DNA of 64,000 nt from Corynebacterium sp. P4-C1 (GCF_030503595.1 NZ_CP129966.1:620001-684000), one strand, 5' to 3'. Shown: positions 43,961 through 52,856, numbered from the stretch's first letter. Numbers and translations: made by a program. The notes: generated by a model not told the origin, from the letters alone.

Positions 43961-46266
43961 CAGTGCCCCGCTCCTGCCGGGGTGCTCAGATCGATCCCGA
44001 GTTCCTTGGCCACTGCTTTCTCCTCCGCTGTGGCAGTCATGCCGCGCGGAGTGAACAAGGTGGACGGAACCTCCGGCTCTTCGAGGTCTTCGATCTCGAT
44101 GCCGCGGTTGTGCGCCTGAACCGCGCGAACGCATGCGACGATGGTCGCCAGGACCACGACGATGACGAGCACAGCGAAGAAGATGGACAAAACACCCTGA
44201 ATCATCGTGTTGCGGACGACGATGTCGATCTCCGACGGCGTTTTCGCAGCCTGGAATGCCTCCAACCCTTGAGCCCGCGCATCCTTGTACTTGGCGTGCT
44301 GCGCGAAGTAGCCGATCGACGGATCGTCGCTGAAGATTTTCTGCCAGCTGGCCGTCATCGTGATGATGAGGTCCCACACGAGCGGCACCACCGGGATCCA
44401 CGCCCACTTGAACAGGCCCTTCTTGAACACAATGGCAGTGACCAGGCACAGTGCGACCGCGGCGAGCAACTGGTTGGCTATGCCGAACAGCGGGAAGAGC
44501 ACGTTGATGCCGCCGAGCGGATCAGTGACACCCATGACCAGGATCGCGCCCCACATGGCACAGACCAGCAGGGTGGAGACCCAGCTGCCGATCCGCCAAG
44601 ACGGGTCCTTGAACTTCTCCAGCCCCTTAATGTTGCCCACCATGTCGCCCATCATGAAGCGCGCCACACGCGTACCCGCATCAATGGCGGTGAGGATGAA
44701 CAGGCCCTCAAACATGATGGCGAAGTGGTACCAGAATGCCTGCATGGCCGGATTGCCCACGATGTTGGTCATGATCTCGGACGTTCCGATGGCGAACGTC
44801 GGGGCACCGCCGGTGCGGGACACGATCGTGGGCTCGCCGACCGCTTCGGCCAGCGCAGAAAGCTTCTCCGCGGTCACTCCCTCACCGGGAATATTCAGAC
44901 CGTTCACGAATTCCGCGGCGGACGCTTCTTCCCCACCGGTCTTCGCCTTCGGGGAGTTGATGGCGAAATAGACGTGCCGGTCGAGGACAATCGCCGTGAT
45001 CAGCGCCATGATGGCCACGAAGGACTCCATGAGCATGCCGCCGTAGCCGATGGCACGGGCGTGCGTCTCTTTTTCCAGCAGCTTCGGAGTCGTGCCCGAG
45101 GAGATCAGCGCGTGGAAGCCCGACAGCGCGCCGCACGCGATGGTGATGAACAGGAACGGGAACAGGTTTCCGGAGAACACCGGCCCGCCGCCCTCACGGC
45201 CAAATGCGGTGACCGCGGGCATGTGCACTTCGGGCCTGTCGACGAAGATCGCCACCGCGAGCATCGCGATGACGCCGATCTTCATGAACGTGGACAAATA
45301 ATCGCGCGGAGCGAGCAGCAGCCACACCGGCAGCACCGACGCGATCAGACCGTAGACAAGGATGCACACGGCCAGGGTCCCCTTGGACAACGTGAACATG
45401 TCGGCGCCCCAGGCCGTCTCGGCGACATAACCGCCGCCGATGATCGCGGCGAGCAGGAGGACGACACCGATGACAGAGACTTCAGCCACGCGACCCGGAC
45501 GGATGAAGCGGCCGTAGACGCCCATGAACAAAGCGATCGGGATAGTCATTGCGATGGAGAACACGCCCCATGGGGATTCCGCGAGCGCGTTGACCACGAC
45601 GAGGCCGAGCACGGCAATGATGATCACCATGATCACCATCGTGACCAGAGTGCCCGCGAAACCGCCGACTTTGCCCACCTCGTCCTTGAGCATCTGGCCC
45701 AGGGAGCGGCCGCGGCGGCGCGAGGACACCGCGAGCACCAGGTAGTCCTGGACAGCGCCGGCGAGAACCACGCCGAAGATGATCCAGAGGGTGCCCGGCA
45801 GGTAGCCCATCTGCGCGGCCATGACAGGGCCGACGAGCGGACCTGCACCGGCGATGGCGGCGAAGTGGTGGCCGAAGAGCACGCGGCGGTCAGTCGGGAC
45901 GAAGTCGGTGCCATCGTTGACGTACTCGGCGGGTGTCGCCCGGGTATTGCGCGGTTTGACTACCTTGTACTCCACCAGCCGCGCGTAGAGGCTGTAGCCG
46001 ATGATGTAGGTGCCGATGGCGGCTAGGACGAGCCACACCGAGTTGATTGTCTCGCCGCGGTTCATCGCGATGGCGCCCCAGCCGAGGGCCGCCAGCACTG
46101 CGGCGATCGCAATGGCGATGCGCTCACCGGTGCCGATGATCTTCTCCGGTTTCACGCCCACAATGTGCTCGGCACCGTCCGGCGTTACGGAAATCTCTAG
46201 ACGCTCACGCGGAACCGCGGATGCCTCTGGCGACCCCGGGTCGTCTTTGCGCGTTGCGGTGGTCAT
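43960..46266 (-). CDS. cstA: Carbon starvation protein CstA (pyruvate/peptide transporter)
   Basis: This 768-residue membrane protein has about 16 hydrophobic segments. CstA-family features include FGHHFAAIAGAGPLVGPVMA, MGYLPGTLWIIFGVVLAGAV, a signature with HALISSGTTPKLLEKE, and FEGLFILTAIDAGTRVARFM. In Corynebacterium glutamicum and E. coli such proteins take up pyruvate or peptides under carbon limitation. The start is supported by GAAGGGGG upstream. A near-perfect 16-base inverted repeat lies about 30 bases before the ATG. Confidence 0.93.
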   Translation of the reverse strand: MTTATRKDDPGSPEASAVPRERLEISVTPDGAEHIVGVKPEKIIGTGERIAIAIAAVLAALGWGAIAMNRGETINSVWLVLAAIGTYIIGYSLYARLVEYKVVKPRNTRATPAEYVNDGTDFVPTDRRVLFGHHFAAIAGAGPLVGPVMAAQMGYLPGTLWIIFGVVLAGAVQDYLVLAVSSRRRGRSLGQMLKDEVGKVGGFAGTLVTMVIMVIIIAVLGLVVVNALAESPWGVFSIAMTIPIALFMGVYGRFIRPGRVAEVSVIGVVLLLAAIIGGGYVAETAWGADMFTLSKGTLAVCILVYGLIASVLPVWLLLAPRDYLSTFMKIGVIAMLAVAIFVDRPEVHMPAVTAFGREGGGPVFSGNLFPFLFITIACGALSGFHALISSGTTPKLLEKETHARAIGYGGMLMESFVAIMALITAIVLDRHVYFAINSPKAKTGGEEASAAEFVNGLNIPGEGVTAEKLSALAEAVGEPTIVSRTGGAPTFAIGTSEIMTNIVGNPAMQAFWYHFAIMFEGLFILTAIDAGTRVARFMMGDMVGNIKGLEKFKDPSWRIGSWVSTLLVCAMWGAILVMGVTDPLGGINVLFPLFGIANQLLAAVALCLVTAIVFKKGLFKWAWIPVVPLVWDLIITMTASWQKIFSDDPSIGYFAQHAKYKDARAQGLEAFQAAKTPSEIDIVVRNTMIQGVLSIFFAVLVIVVVLATIVACVRAVQAHNRGIEIEDLEEPEVPSTLFTPRGMTATAEEKAVAKELGIDLSTPAGAGH

Positions 46267-46295
46267 GTTCGCCCCCTTCAGGTTTGGACAACAAA

Positions 46296-46311
46296 ATTAA
46301 GTGTGCTTAAT
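46296..46311. promoter_or_regulatory. Inverted repeat upstream of cstA
   Basis: ATTAAG-TGTG-CTTAAT is a perfect 6+6 palindrome with a 4-base centre, 29 bases upstream of the cstA ATG and after the serA terminator. It overlaps the likely promoter, so it could be an operator. It does not match the GlxR consensus TGTGA-N6-TCACA. Confidence 0.4.
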
Positions 46312-46339
46312 ACTGTCATATGTCTTGGCTTTGGCGCAG

Positions 46340-46368
46340 AAAAACCCCGGATTAATTGCAATCCGGGG
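46340..46368 (-). terminator. Terminator of serA
   Basis: On the minus strand CCCCGGATT pairs with AATCCGGGG around a 6-base loop, followed by TTTTT. It lies about 50 bases after the serA stop. Confidence 0.93.
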
Positions 46369-46416
46369 TGGGATTTTTCTGGCTTTCCGCTCAGTAGCCG
46401 CCTGCTAGCTGGCCGT

Positions 46417-48033
46417 TTAATCGAGGTCGAGCTGGATGCAGTCCGCCTCGATGGACTTCGCCACAGCTGCCTCGAGTTCGGCCGGGACTTCCTTCTCCAC
46501 GCGGAGAATCAGGAAGGCGCCGTCGCCCTTCGCAGACTGGGTCAGGGCTGCGGCCTCGATGTTGATTCCCTCGTTGCCCAGCTGGGCGCCGACGTGGCCG
46601 AGAGCGCCCGGCTTATCTGTGTAGGACAGGAACAGGTTGCGGCCCTGGGCGCGCATGTCCACGCCGCGGCCGTTGATGCGCACGATCTTCTCCACGCGGT
46701 CCAGGCCGGTCAGTGCACCTTCAACAGTCGCAGTGCCGCCGTTCGCGGATACGACCTGCACCTCGAGCGCAGAGCGGTGGTCACGGGACTCGTTGGCCGC
46801 GCCAGACTCGACCTCCAGGCCGCGGGCTTTCGCGATTGCCGGGGCGTTCACGAAAGTCACCTGTTCCTCGACAATGCCGGAGAACAGGCCGCGCACAGCG
46901 GACAGAGCCAGCGTCGACGGATCCTCGGTGGACAGCTCGCCGCGGGCGGTGACGCGCAGGGACACCGGGGCGTCGTCAAGCAGCTTGCCTGCCAGCAGGC
47001 CGAGCTTGCGCGCGAGTTCGAGCCACACAGCGACTTCCTCGCCCACGGCACCGCCGACAACGTTGACGGCATCCGGGACGAACTCGCCGGCCAGCGCCTT
47101 CAAAACAGAACGCGCGACATCCGTGCCCGCGCGGTCCTGAGCCTCGCTTGTCGACGCCCCCAGGTGCGGAGTCATCACAACCTCGTCCAGGGCGAACAGC
47201 GGGGAATCCGTGCACGGCTCGGTGGCGTAGACGTCGAAACCGGCGCCGCGGATGGGGCCGTTGACGATTGCGTCGGCAAGCGCCTGCTCGTCGACGAGCC
47301 CGCCGCGGGCCGCGTTGATGATGATCTGGCCTTCCTTCGCCTTCGCCAAGAGCTCCGCGTTGAACATGCCTTGGGTCTCTTTGGTCTTCGGGAGGTGGAT
47401 GGTGACGAAGTCGGCGCGGGAGACGAGCTCCTCCAGCTCCACGAGCTCAACGCCGAGTTGTGCGGCGCGCGACGGGTTCGCGTACGGGTCGTAGGCGATG
47501 ATCTCCGTCTCGAATGCGGTGAGACGCTGGGCGAACAGCTGGCCGATGTGGCCGAAGCCAACGATGCCGACGGTCTTGCCGTAAATTTCCACGCCCTTGA
47601 AGGATGAGCGCTTCCACTCGCCGTCGCGCAGCGTCTTGTCCGCAGCCGGGATCTGGCGGGCGGTGGACAACAGCAGCGCGATCGCGTGCTCGCACGCCGA
47701 GTGGATATTGGAGGTCGGGGCGTTGACAACCATCACGCCACGCTCCGTGGCGGTTTCCACATCCACATTGTCGAGGCCGACACCGGCGCGGCCGACAATG
47801 CGCAGATTCGGCGCGGCGGCGAGGACCTCGCTGTCCACGGTGGTCGCGGAACGCACGAGGAGTGCCTGCGCTTCCGGCACCGCAGCAAGCAGCTCCTCGC
47901 GGTTCGGGCCGTCCACCCAACGCACCTCGACGGAATCCCCCAGCGCATCCACTGTGGACTGGGCGAGCTTATCGGCAATCAGAACAACAGGCTTGGCTTC
48001 CGGGTTGGACACAGGTGCGGACACGGTGCTCAT
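46417..48033 (-). CDS. serA: D-3-phosphoglycerate dehydrogenase
   Basis: SerA oxidises 3-phosphoglycerate to start serine synthesis. The 538-residue long form, typical of actinobacteria, has the substrate domain, the NAD-binding motif VGIVGFGHIGQLFAQRL, the dehydrogenase signatures TIHLPKTKETQGMF and IINAARGGLVDEQALADAIV, and the His in MTPHLGASTSEAQDRAG. An intervening domain and a C-terminal ACT domain (LFLSYTDKPGALGHVGAQLG) follow. The ACT domain mediates feedback by serine. It has its own terminator. Confidence 0.97.
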   Translation of the reverse strand: MSTVSAPVSNPEAKPVVLIADKLAQSTVDALGDSVEVRWVDGPNREELLAAVPEAQALLVRSATTVDSEVLAAAPNLRIVGRAGVGLDNVDVETATERGVMVVNAPTSNIHSACEHAIALLLSTARQIPAADKTLRDGEWKRSSFKGVEIYGKTVGIVGFGHIGQLFAQRLTAFETEIIAYDPYANPSRAAQLGVELVELEELVSRADFVTIHLPKTKETQGMFNAELLAKAKEGQIIINAARGGLVDEQALADAIVNGPIRGAGFDVYATEPCTDSPLFALDEVVMTPHLGASTSEAQDRAGTDVARSVLKALAGEFVPDAVNVVGGAVGEEVAVWLELARKLGLLAGKLLDDAPVSLRVTARGELSTEDPSTLALSAVRGLFSGIVEEQVTFVNAPAIAKARGLEVESGAANESRDHRSALEVQVVSANGGTATVEGALTGLDRVEKIVRINGRGVDMRAQGRNLFLSYTDKPGALGHVGAQLGNEGINIEAAALTQSAKGDGAFLILRVEKEVPAELEAAVAKSIEADCIQLDLD

Positions 48034-48074
48034 CTCCTAGACGTATTGGTTAGCGGGTATTGATTCATTAAACC

Positions 48075-49004
48075 TTAATCCGATACTTGCGGAAGCGAAG
48101 CGATATTATCCAACTCTCCCGGCAGAACCCCCGCCTCCGCCTCGCGGATCCGCTCCCCGAGCTCCACGCTAGTGCCGAAATCCCCCAGCGCCACCAGCGG
48201 CAGATCCGACAAACCGGCAGTGAGCAGAAGCGTTTTGTGGCTCACCCGCGGATCGGGGTTATCCGTCACGTACACGTTGGCGCCGAAAGCCCGGGCAGTG
48301 GCTATTGAAGCTAGCGACGATGTCGGCAGGGCGATGACCTGGGGAGCCATCTCCGCGTCCTGGCGCGAGCGGACCGGCACCACCCCATTTTCAGCGTCTT
48401 CCGGCACATGCTGCCGCGGGCCGTACGTAGCGCGGAGCCACACCGGCTCCCCGTCGCGAAGCACCGCGACCTCCTCCGCCGCCGCTTTTTCGTCCGCCAC
48501 TTCTTTCTCGGCGAAACCCAGCGCGGTCGCCTTCTCTAGGGCCTCACGCCCGCCCGGATCCCTGATCACTTTGAGTTGGTCCGTGTACCCCAGCACCGGC
48601 ACATCGCCCACCGCATACACAGTGTGGGTGGCCATACGCTCAATCTGCTGGATCACCTCGGCGTGGTGTTCGCTGTTGTAGATCAGCATCGGGGCGTGCG
48701 CCACCACAGCCAGCGATGCGGCGCGCAATTGAGCCGCAGGCGTTTCGTCGGCGAGGATCAGCACCTCCGACGACGGGTAGAAAAGCTCGCAAGCGTTGAA
48801 CCCGGCCTCGTCGTCTAGCACCACCGGATGGCTTTCAAAACGTTCAGCGACGTGCCGCGACTGGTTCACCGAACGCGCCTCCTGGAGCACCCGTTCCCCG
48901 CCCGGGCCATCGTCCAGACCAGCTTCACCGCATCCGGCGAGCAGAAGAGCCGCACCCGCCAAGACCGCGGCGAGCCCGGTCGCCCGTGGTCGAATCCGCG
49001 TCAT
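48075..49004 (-). CDS. Small lipoprotein with cell-wall-binding-repeat-2-like domain
   Basis: This 309-residue lipoprotein has a signal peptide ending in LLLAGC. The mature part has the same layout as the first domain of the lipoprotein at 41124: LFYPSSEVLILADETPAAQL, RAASLAVVAHAPMLIYNSEH and THTVYAVGDVPVLG, matching FPESDTVVVAAADRESRLKA and so on. It ends near DLPLVALGDFG. It lacks the second, enzyme-like domain of that relative. It starts inside the stop of the DUF262 gene (ATGA), an unusual partner for a lipoprotein. Confidence 0.68.
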   Translation of the reverse strand: MTRIRPRATGLAAVLAGAALLLAGCGEAGLDDGPGGERVLQEARSVNQSRHVAERFESHPVVLDDEAGFNACELFYPSSEVLILADETPAAQLRAASLAVVAHAPMLIYNSEHHAEVIQQIERMATHTVYAVGDVPVLGYTDQLKVIRDPGGREALEKATALGFAEKEVADEKAAAEEVAVLRDGEPVWLRATYGPRQHVPEDAENGVVPVRSRQDAEMAPQVIALPTSSLASIATARAFGANVYVTDNPDPRVSHKTLLLTAGLSDLPLVALGDFGTSVELGERIREAEAGVLPGELDNIASLPQVSD

Positions 49005-50761
49005 TCAGAATCGCCGTCTAGGTCGCGCACGACCTTCTTGTCCATCGCGTACTCGATGATCCCCACGAGCCTGTCGCGGCGGTCGATGAAAAAGGACTGC
49101 CAGTCGGAGGTGAACAAATAGTCCGGCTCCAGTTCGTGAGTGGCCAGGACAGCATCGAATTCGTCGTCCTCCATGATCGCTTTCGACTGCAGGCGCGACA
49201 GGTACCGCTTCGGTGCGGCGTCCTCCATGACCGCTTCAGTGCGCCGGCCGAGTGGGGTGCGGTTGAGCACCGACTGGGCCAAGTCAGCGTCGACGCCGCG
49301 GACACGGCAGAAGCCGTCCGGAAAGACTTGGTGGAATCCGGGGCGGAGCTCCGCGACCGTCTCCGCCGTGAAGGGCTTGCCCGTGCGCCAATCACGGGCA
49401 CCTCGCGCCATGAGCAGGGAGAACAACCCACGGTAGACACCGGAGTCAGCCCTGGCGGTCAGGAGCCGGGACTCGGTGAAAAAAGCGTCCTCCACCGTCT
49501 TCGGCACCCGGTCGGTCTCCCCCTTCGCCCACGGAGTGACCTGGTCGACATCGGAACCGGCGCGGATCGACGGGGCGTGCGCGCCGTACAGCTCGCCGAA
49601 CACGCCGTTCCAGTACCACTGGTTGATGCGGTCCCAGGTCTCCGGATTACCCAGGCACTCCCCGTCCCACGTGAGCCGCGCCAGAATGACCGCCAACGGA
49701 ACCAACTGGTGGGAGTACGGCACCTGCTCGACGCTAAAGATGCACCGGTCCGACAGGAATTCCGCAGCACGCACGAAAGCGTCGAGCAGATCGCGGGATG
49801 CCCACAGGTAATCGTGCAGGGACAGGTTCAAGATATCGCCGCGGTGGCCCCGCGCCGACCCTTGTGCGCTGGTGACGAGGAGGGACACTCCACGCAGGAA
49901 ACGGACACGGTCAATCTCGTCGAGCGCGGGGTGCTGCCGCAGCACCTGCTCGCACTCCTGCCAGTGCGCGGCCAGGGAGAACTCCGGGTCTTCCATCGCG
50001 AACACAGCGGTGAGCAGCTCGAAAACATCCATGGACACGCCCGAGGAATTCGCCTGCGCGAAGATCTGCCCCACCCCGATCTGGGAGGTGCCGCGATCGA
50101 GGCGCGTCATCGGAATGTCGTAGGCCGCGAGCGGGCGCAGAATGCGCCGGTGGAACTCCTTCACATCATGCCGGATGGCCGGGTCATCGGTGGTGGCGGC
50201 CATATCGAAGAGCAGATCGTTCCCTTCTTCCCACAGCAGTGCGGAAACCGGGACGATGAAGTTGTCCACCATCGTCTGCCTGTCGCCGACGCCGCCGTCG
50301 ATCGCCGGGCCGAAGTGGGAACGCACCACTCCGTCGTCGTCGACAGCGAACACCGCCTCCGCCGGCATCGGGTCGTCCGCGACAGCCGCGCGGACATCCA
50401 CGAAGAAGCGCCGAAAAATGCGGCGGCCGCGGAAGTCGAGCACTTCGATGCGCCCGTCGCCCTGCAGGGACAGGTACAACGAAGACAACCTCTGCTGACC
50501 GTCCAGCAGCAGCAACCCTGGCTGCGTGTCGGTCGCCGGCGCACCCTGCAACGGCCGCGGACGGAACCGCATCGGCTCATTGCGGGTGTCCAGCGCCAGC
50601 AACGTGCCCACCGGGTAACCGCGCAGCACAGTCGACAGGAGTGTGCGCGTGCGATCGACGTCCCACAGATAGGTGTGCTGGAAATCCGGCGTTTGAAGCT
50701 CGCCCCGCTCAGCGCGCGCGAACAGATCGGTCAAGGAGTAGCTCGGCGTGGTAAACCCCAT
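49001..50761 (-). CDS. DUF262/GmrSD-like nuclease family protein
   Basis: This 586-residue protein has an N-terminal DUF262 (ParB/sulfiredoxin-like) domain with TPDFQHTYLWDVDRTRTLLS, RGYPVGTLLAL and the signature LLLLDGQQRLSSLYLSL (DGQQR at residues 87–91). The C-terminal part has FHQVFPDGFC followed by LAQSVLNRTPLGRRTEAVM and YLSRLQ, the layout of the DUF262-linked HNH region (usual form HHIFP…NxTPL). The second His of HHIFP is Gln here. Relatives include the modification-dependent enzyme GmrSD and other phage-defence proteins. It is translationally coupled to the lipoprotein at 48075. Confidence 0.82.
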   Translation of the reverse strand: MGFTTPSYSLTDLFARAERGELQTPDFQHTYLWDVDRTRTLLSTVLRGYPVGTLLALDTRNEPMRFRPRPLQGAPATDTQPGLLLLDGQQRLSSLYLSLQGDGRIEVLDFRGRRIFRRFFVDVRAAVADDPMPAEAVFAVDDDGVVRSHFGPAIDGGVGDRQTMVDNFIVPVSALLWEEGNDLLFDMAATTDDPAIRHDVKEFHRRILRPLAAYDIPMTRLDRGTSQIGVGQIFAQANSSGVSMDVFELLTAVFAMEDPEFSLAAHWQECEQVLRQHPALDEIDRVRFLRGVSLLVTSAQGSARGHRGDILNLSLHDYLWASRDLLDAFVRAAEFLSDRCIFSVEQVPYSHQLVPLAVILARLTWDGECLGNPETWDRINQWYWNGVFGELYGAHAPSIRAGSDVDQVTPWAKGETDRVPKTVEDAFFTESRLLTARADSGVYRGLFSLLMARGARDWRTGKPFTAETVAELRPGFHQVFPDGFCRVRGVDADLAQSVLNRTPLGRRTEAVMEDAAPKRYLSRLQSKAIMEDDEFDAVLATHELEPDYLFTSDWQSFFIDRRDRLVGIIEYAMDKKVVRDLDGDSE

Positions 50762-50779
50762 GACCCCAACTCTAGATCA

Positions 50780-51694
50780 CTACCGGTCAGCGTGAGGGGC
50801 GCAATAATTCTCGTGCGTGTAGTGCTCGGGCGGCTCGATCTGGATCGTCGCGTGCTCGATCCCCAGCTCCCGCAAGCGTGCCTGCGCACGGTCGAGCAGC
50901 GGCGCGTGCTCGGCCACAGTAATAAGGTGCACCGTGCACAAGACATCTGTTCCGCCGGAGGACCACAGGTGGAGGTCGTGGATCGCCTCCACTCCCTCTA
51001 GATGCAGCAACGCTGACTCCACATCGTCGGGATCGACACCGTCCGGAACGCGCTCGAGCAGCACGCTTATCGACGTCTTCAGCAACCCCCACGCCCTCGG
51101 CAGCACCAGCCCCGCGATGATCAGGGAGGCCACGACATCTGCACCGGTGAATCCCGTCCACACGATGACCAGACCGGCCACGATCACTGCCACCGACCCC
51201 AGCAGGTCGACCATGACGTGGAGGAAGGCGCCCTCGATGTTCACCGACTGCTTACGCTGCGACTGCAGCACCGCCGCCGACGCCGCATTCGCCACTAGGC
51301 CGACCACCGCGACGATGATCATCGCCCGAGTATCGATGTCCTCCGGACTGCCGATCCTCCGCACCGCCTCCACGACGATCCACACCGAGATCGCCGCGAC
51401 CGTGACAGCGTTGACGGCGGCCGCCAGCACCTCAGCGCGCCGGTAGCCGAAGGTGGCGTACCGCGATGCCGGTTTCCTCCCCAGCGCGACCGCCACCAGC
51501 GCGATGATCAGACCCGTGGCGTCGGAGAGCATGTGCATCGCATCCGCCATGAGCGCCATCGAACCTGACAGCCATCCGCCGACGAGCTCAGCGAAGAACA
51601 CCACGCCGGTGATCCCTAGCGCCGCGGACAGCGCCCACAGCGGCGCATCGCTGACGCTGTGGTCGTGGCTGTGCCCGTGGCTATGTTCCGTCAT
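50780..51694 (-). CDS. Cation diffusion facilitator (CzcD-like zinc/metal efflux)
   Basis: This 304-residue CDF transporter exports Zn2+ or similar divalent metals in exchange for protons. A His-rich N-terminus (TEHSHGHSHDHS) precedes six membrane segments. The metal-site motif MADAMHMLSDATGLIIAL is in segment 2 and a second near VDLLGSVAVIVAGLVI in segment 5. The C-terminal cytoplasmic domain has VEAIHDLHLWSSGGTDVLC. I start at MTEHSH (51694); a GTG three codons upstream is possible. It is 18 bases upstream of the DUF262 gene on the same strand. Confidence 0.92.
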   Translation of the reverse strand: MTEHSHGHSHDHSVSDAPLWALSAALGITGVVFFAELVGGWLSGSMALMADAMHMLSDATGLIIALVAVALGRKPASRYATFGYRRAEVLAAAVNAVTVAAISVWIVVEAVRRIGSPEDIDTRAMIIVAVVGLVANAASAAVLQSQRKQSVNIEGAFLHVMVDLLGSVAVIVAGLVIVWTGFTGADVVASLIIAGLVLPRAWGLLKTSISVLLERVPDGVDPDDVESALLHLEGVEAIHDLHLWSSGGTDVLCTVHLITVAEHAPLLDRAQARLRELGIEHATIQIEPPEHYTHENYCAPHADR

Positions 51695-51917
51695 GGTCAC
51701 CACTCTATGACAACTTGACGCTTAATGCAATCTTATTGAAAACATCCTGATCGCCCGATTTTTCATTGACCAGCACAGACTCCGGTGTTCGCCAGGCAAG
51801 ACATACTGCGGCCAGGAAAAGACGACGGCGACAAGCGGCAAATCTTGTTAGGGTGGGACGCTGACTGTTCAAACGGTCCGTTAGTTAGAAAGCTTAGAAA
51901 GAAAGGTGGTCGCGACT

Positions 51918-52610
51918 ATGACCGACAAGACTCCGAACCCGAACGACCCGCACAACCTGCCCAAGGAAGCTGCCGACCGTCTCGGCCACGGCGACCGCGT
52001 CAGCGACAAGTTCGACGATGCCCGCACCCAGGCCCACGACAAGCTGAGCGACGCGCGCACCCACGCCCACGACAAGCTCAACGAGACCCGCGTGAACGAA
52101 GAGCGCATCACGCCGGCGGACAACGACGCCACCCGCTCCACCCGCGAGGTCCGCACCGACTCCCGCCCGGCGACCACCGGCGGCTCCACCGTCGCCGAGG
52201 AGAACAATGGCGGCAGCGGCTGGTGGAAGTGGCTGCTCGGCCTGCTGGCCCTGATTCTGCTCGGCCTCCTGATCTGGTCCTTGGTCAAGGGCGGCGACGG
52301 TGAATCCACCGAGGGTTCCACCGAAGTCACCGGCACCACCACCATCGACGTGACCACCACTGCACCGGCAGAGGGCGGTGCTGCTGAGGGCGCAGGCGAC
52401 GCAGCAGGCAGCGCTACCGGCGCTGCAGGCGATGCGGCCGGCAATGCTACAGGCGCTGCTGGCGACGCAGCCGGCAACGCCGGTGACGCCGCTGGTGACG
52501 CAGCCGGCAACGCTGGCGATGCCGTCGGCGATGCGGCTGGCCAGGCAACGGACGCTGTCGGCGATGCGGCTGGCCAGGCTGGCGACGCAATCGGCAACGC
52601 CACCAACTAA
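51918..52610 (+). CDS. Membrane protein with DAR/AHDKL and GDAAG repeats, unknown function
   Basis: This 230-residue protein has three parts. Its N-terminal charged region repeats an 11-residue unit (DDARTQAHDKL, SDARTHAHDKL, and a third diverged NETRV). One membrane helix follows (WWKWLLGLLALILLGLLIWS, about residues 97–116). The exported tail is a low-complexity run of GDAAGNA/GDAAGQA/GDAVGDA units, about a dozen 4- to 7-residue repeats. A sequence of this kind could form an extended amphipathic or disordered stalk. I start at the ATG at 51918, nine bases after GGTGG; a GTG 12 bases earlier is possible. I do not recognise it. Confidence 0.7.
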   Translation: MTDKTPNPNDPHNLPKEAADRLGHGDRVSDKFDDARTQAHDKLSDARTHAHDKLNETRVNEERITPADNDATRSTREVRTDSRPATTGGSTVAEENNGGSGWWKWLLGLLALILLGLLIWSLVKGGDGESTEGSTEVTGTTTIDVTTTAPAEGGAAEGAGDAAGSATGAAGDAAGNATGAAGDAAGNAGDAAGDAAGNAGDAVGDAAGQATDAVGDAAGQAGDAIGNATN

Positions 52611-52667
52611 GAACGGCTAGCCGGTTCCCTCCGGCGGCCAGTTGCGCCGCACCGCGACGCATACCCC

Positions 52668-52701
52668 AACCCCGCGATTCCCGCTCCAGGGACGCGGGGT
52701 T
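52668..52701 (+). terminator. Possible terminator after the repeat protein
   Basis: AACCCCGCG pairs perfectly with CGCGGGGTT around a 16-base loop that itself contains TCCC/GGGA. Only two T follow, so it is a hairpin with weak terminator character. Confidence 0.5.
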
Positions 52702-52748
52702 CACTCATGCCTGAGACCCAGAACCCCCTCCACCTCACACAGCACACC

Positions 52749-52856
52749 CGCCGGTGAATCTGTTGGCATCACACTTATGCACTAAACGCTATACCACCAG
52801 GTAGACAGCCTTCGGGAAATCTAAGCTGGAGAGAAATGCAAACAGATTCACCCGCG
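52749..52856. repeat. 108-bp element with 21-base terminal inverted repeats
   Basis: The left end (CGCCGGTGAATCTGTTGGCAT, 52749–52769) matches the reverse complement of the right end (52836–52856) at 19 of 21 bases, with a perfect 12-base core GGTGAATCTGTT. The 66 bases between have no reading frame of note. The remaining spacer sequence from 52611 to 52951 holds only the two hairpins listed. Confidence 0.6.

Noticed and set aside
43963..46026. 687-codon plus-strand frame antisense to cstA
   Set aside because: Composition is Arg/His/Asp-rich without motifs; cstA on the other strand is unmistakable.
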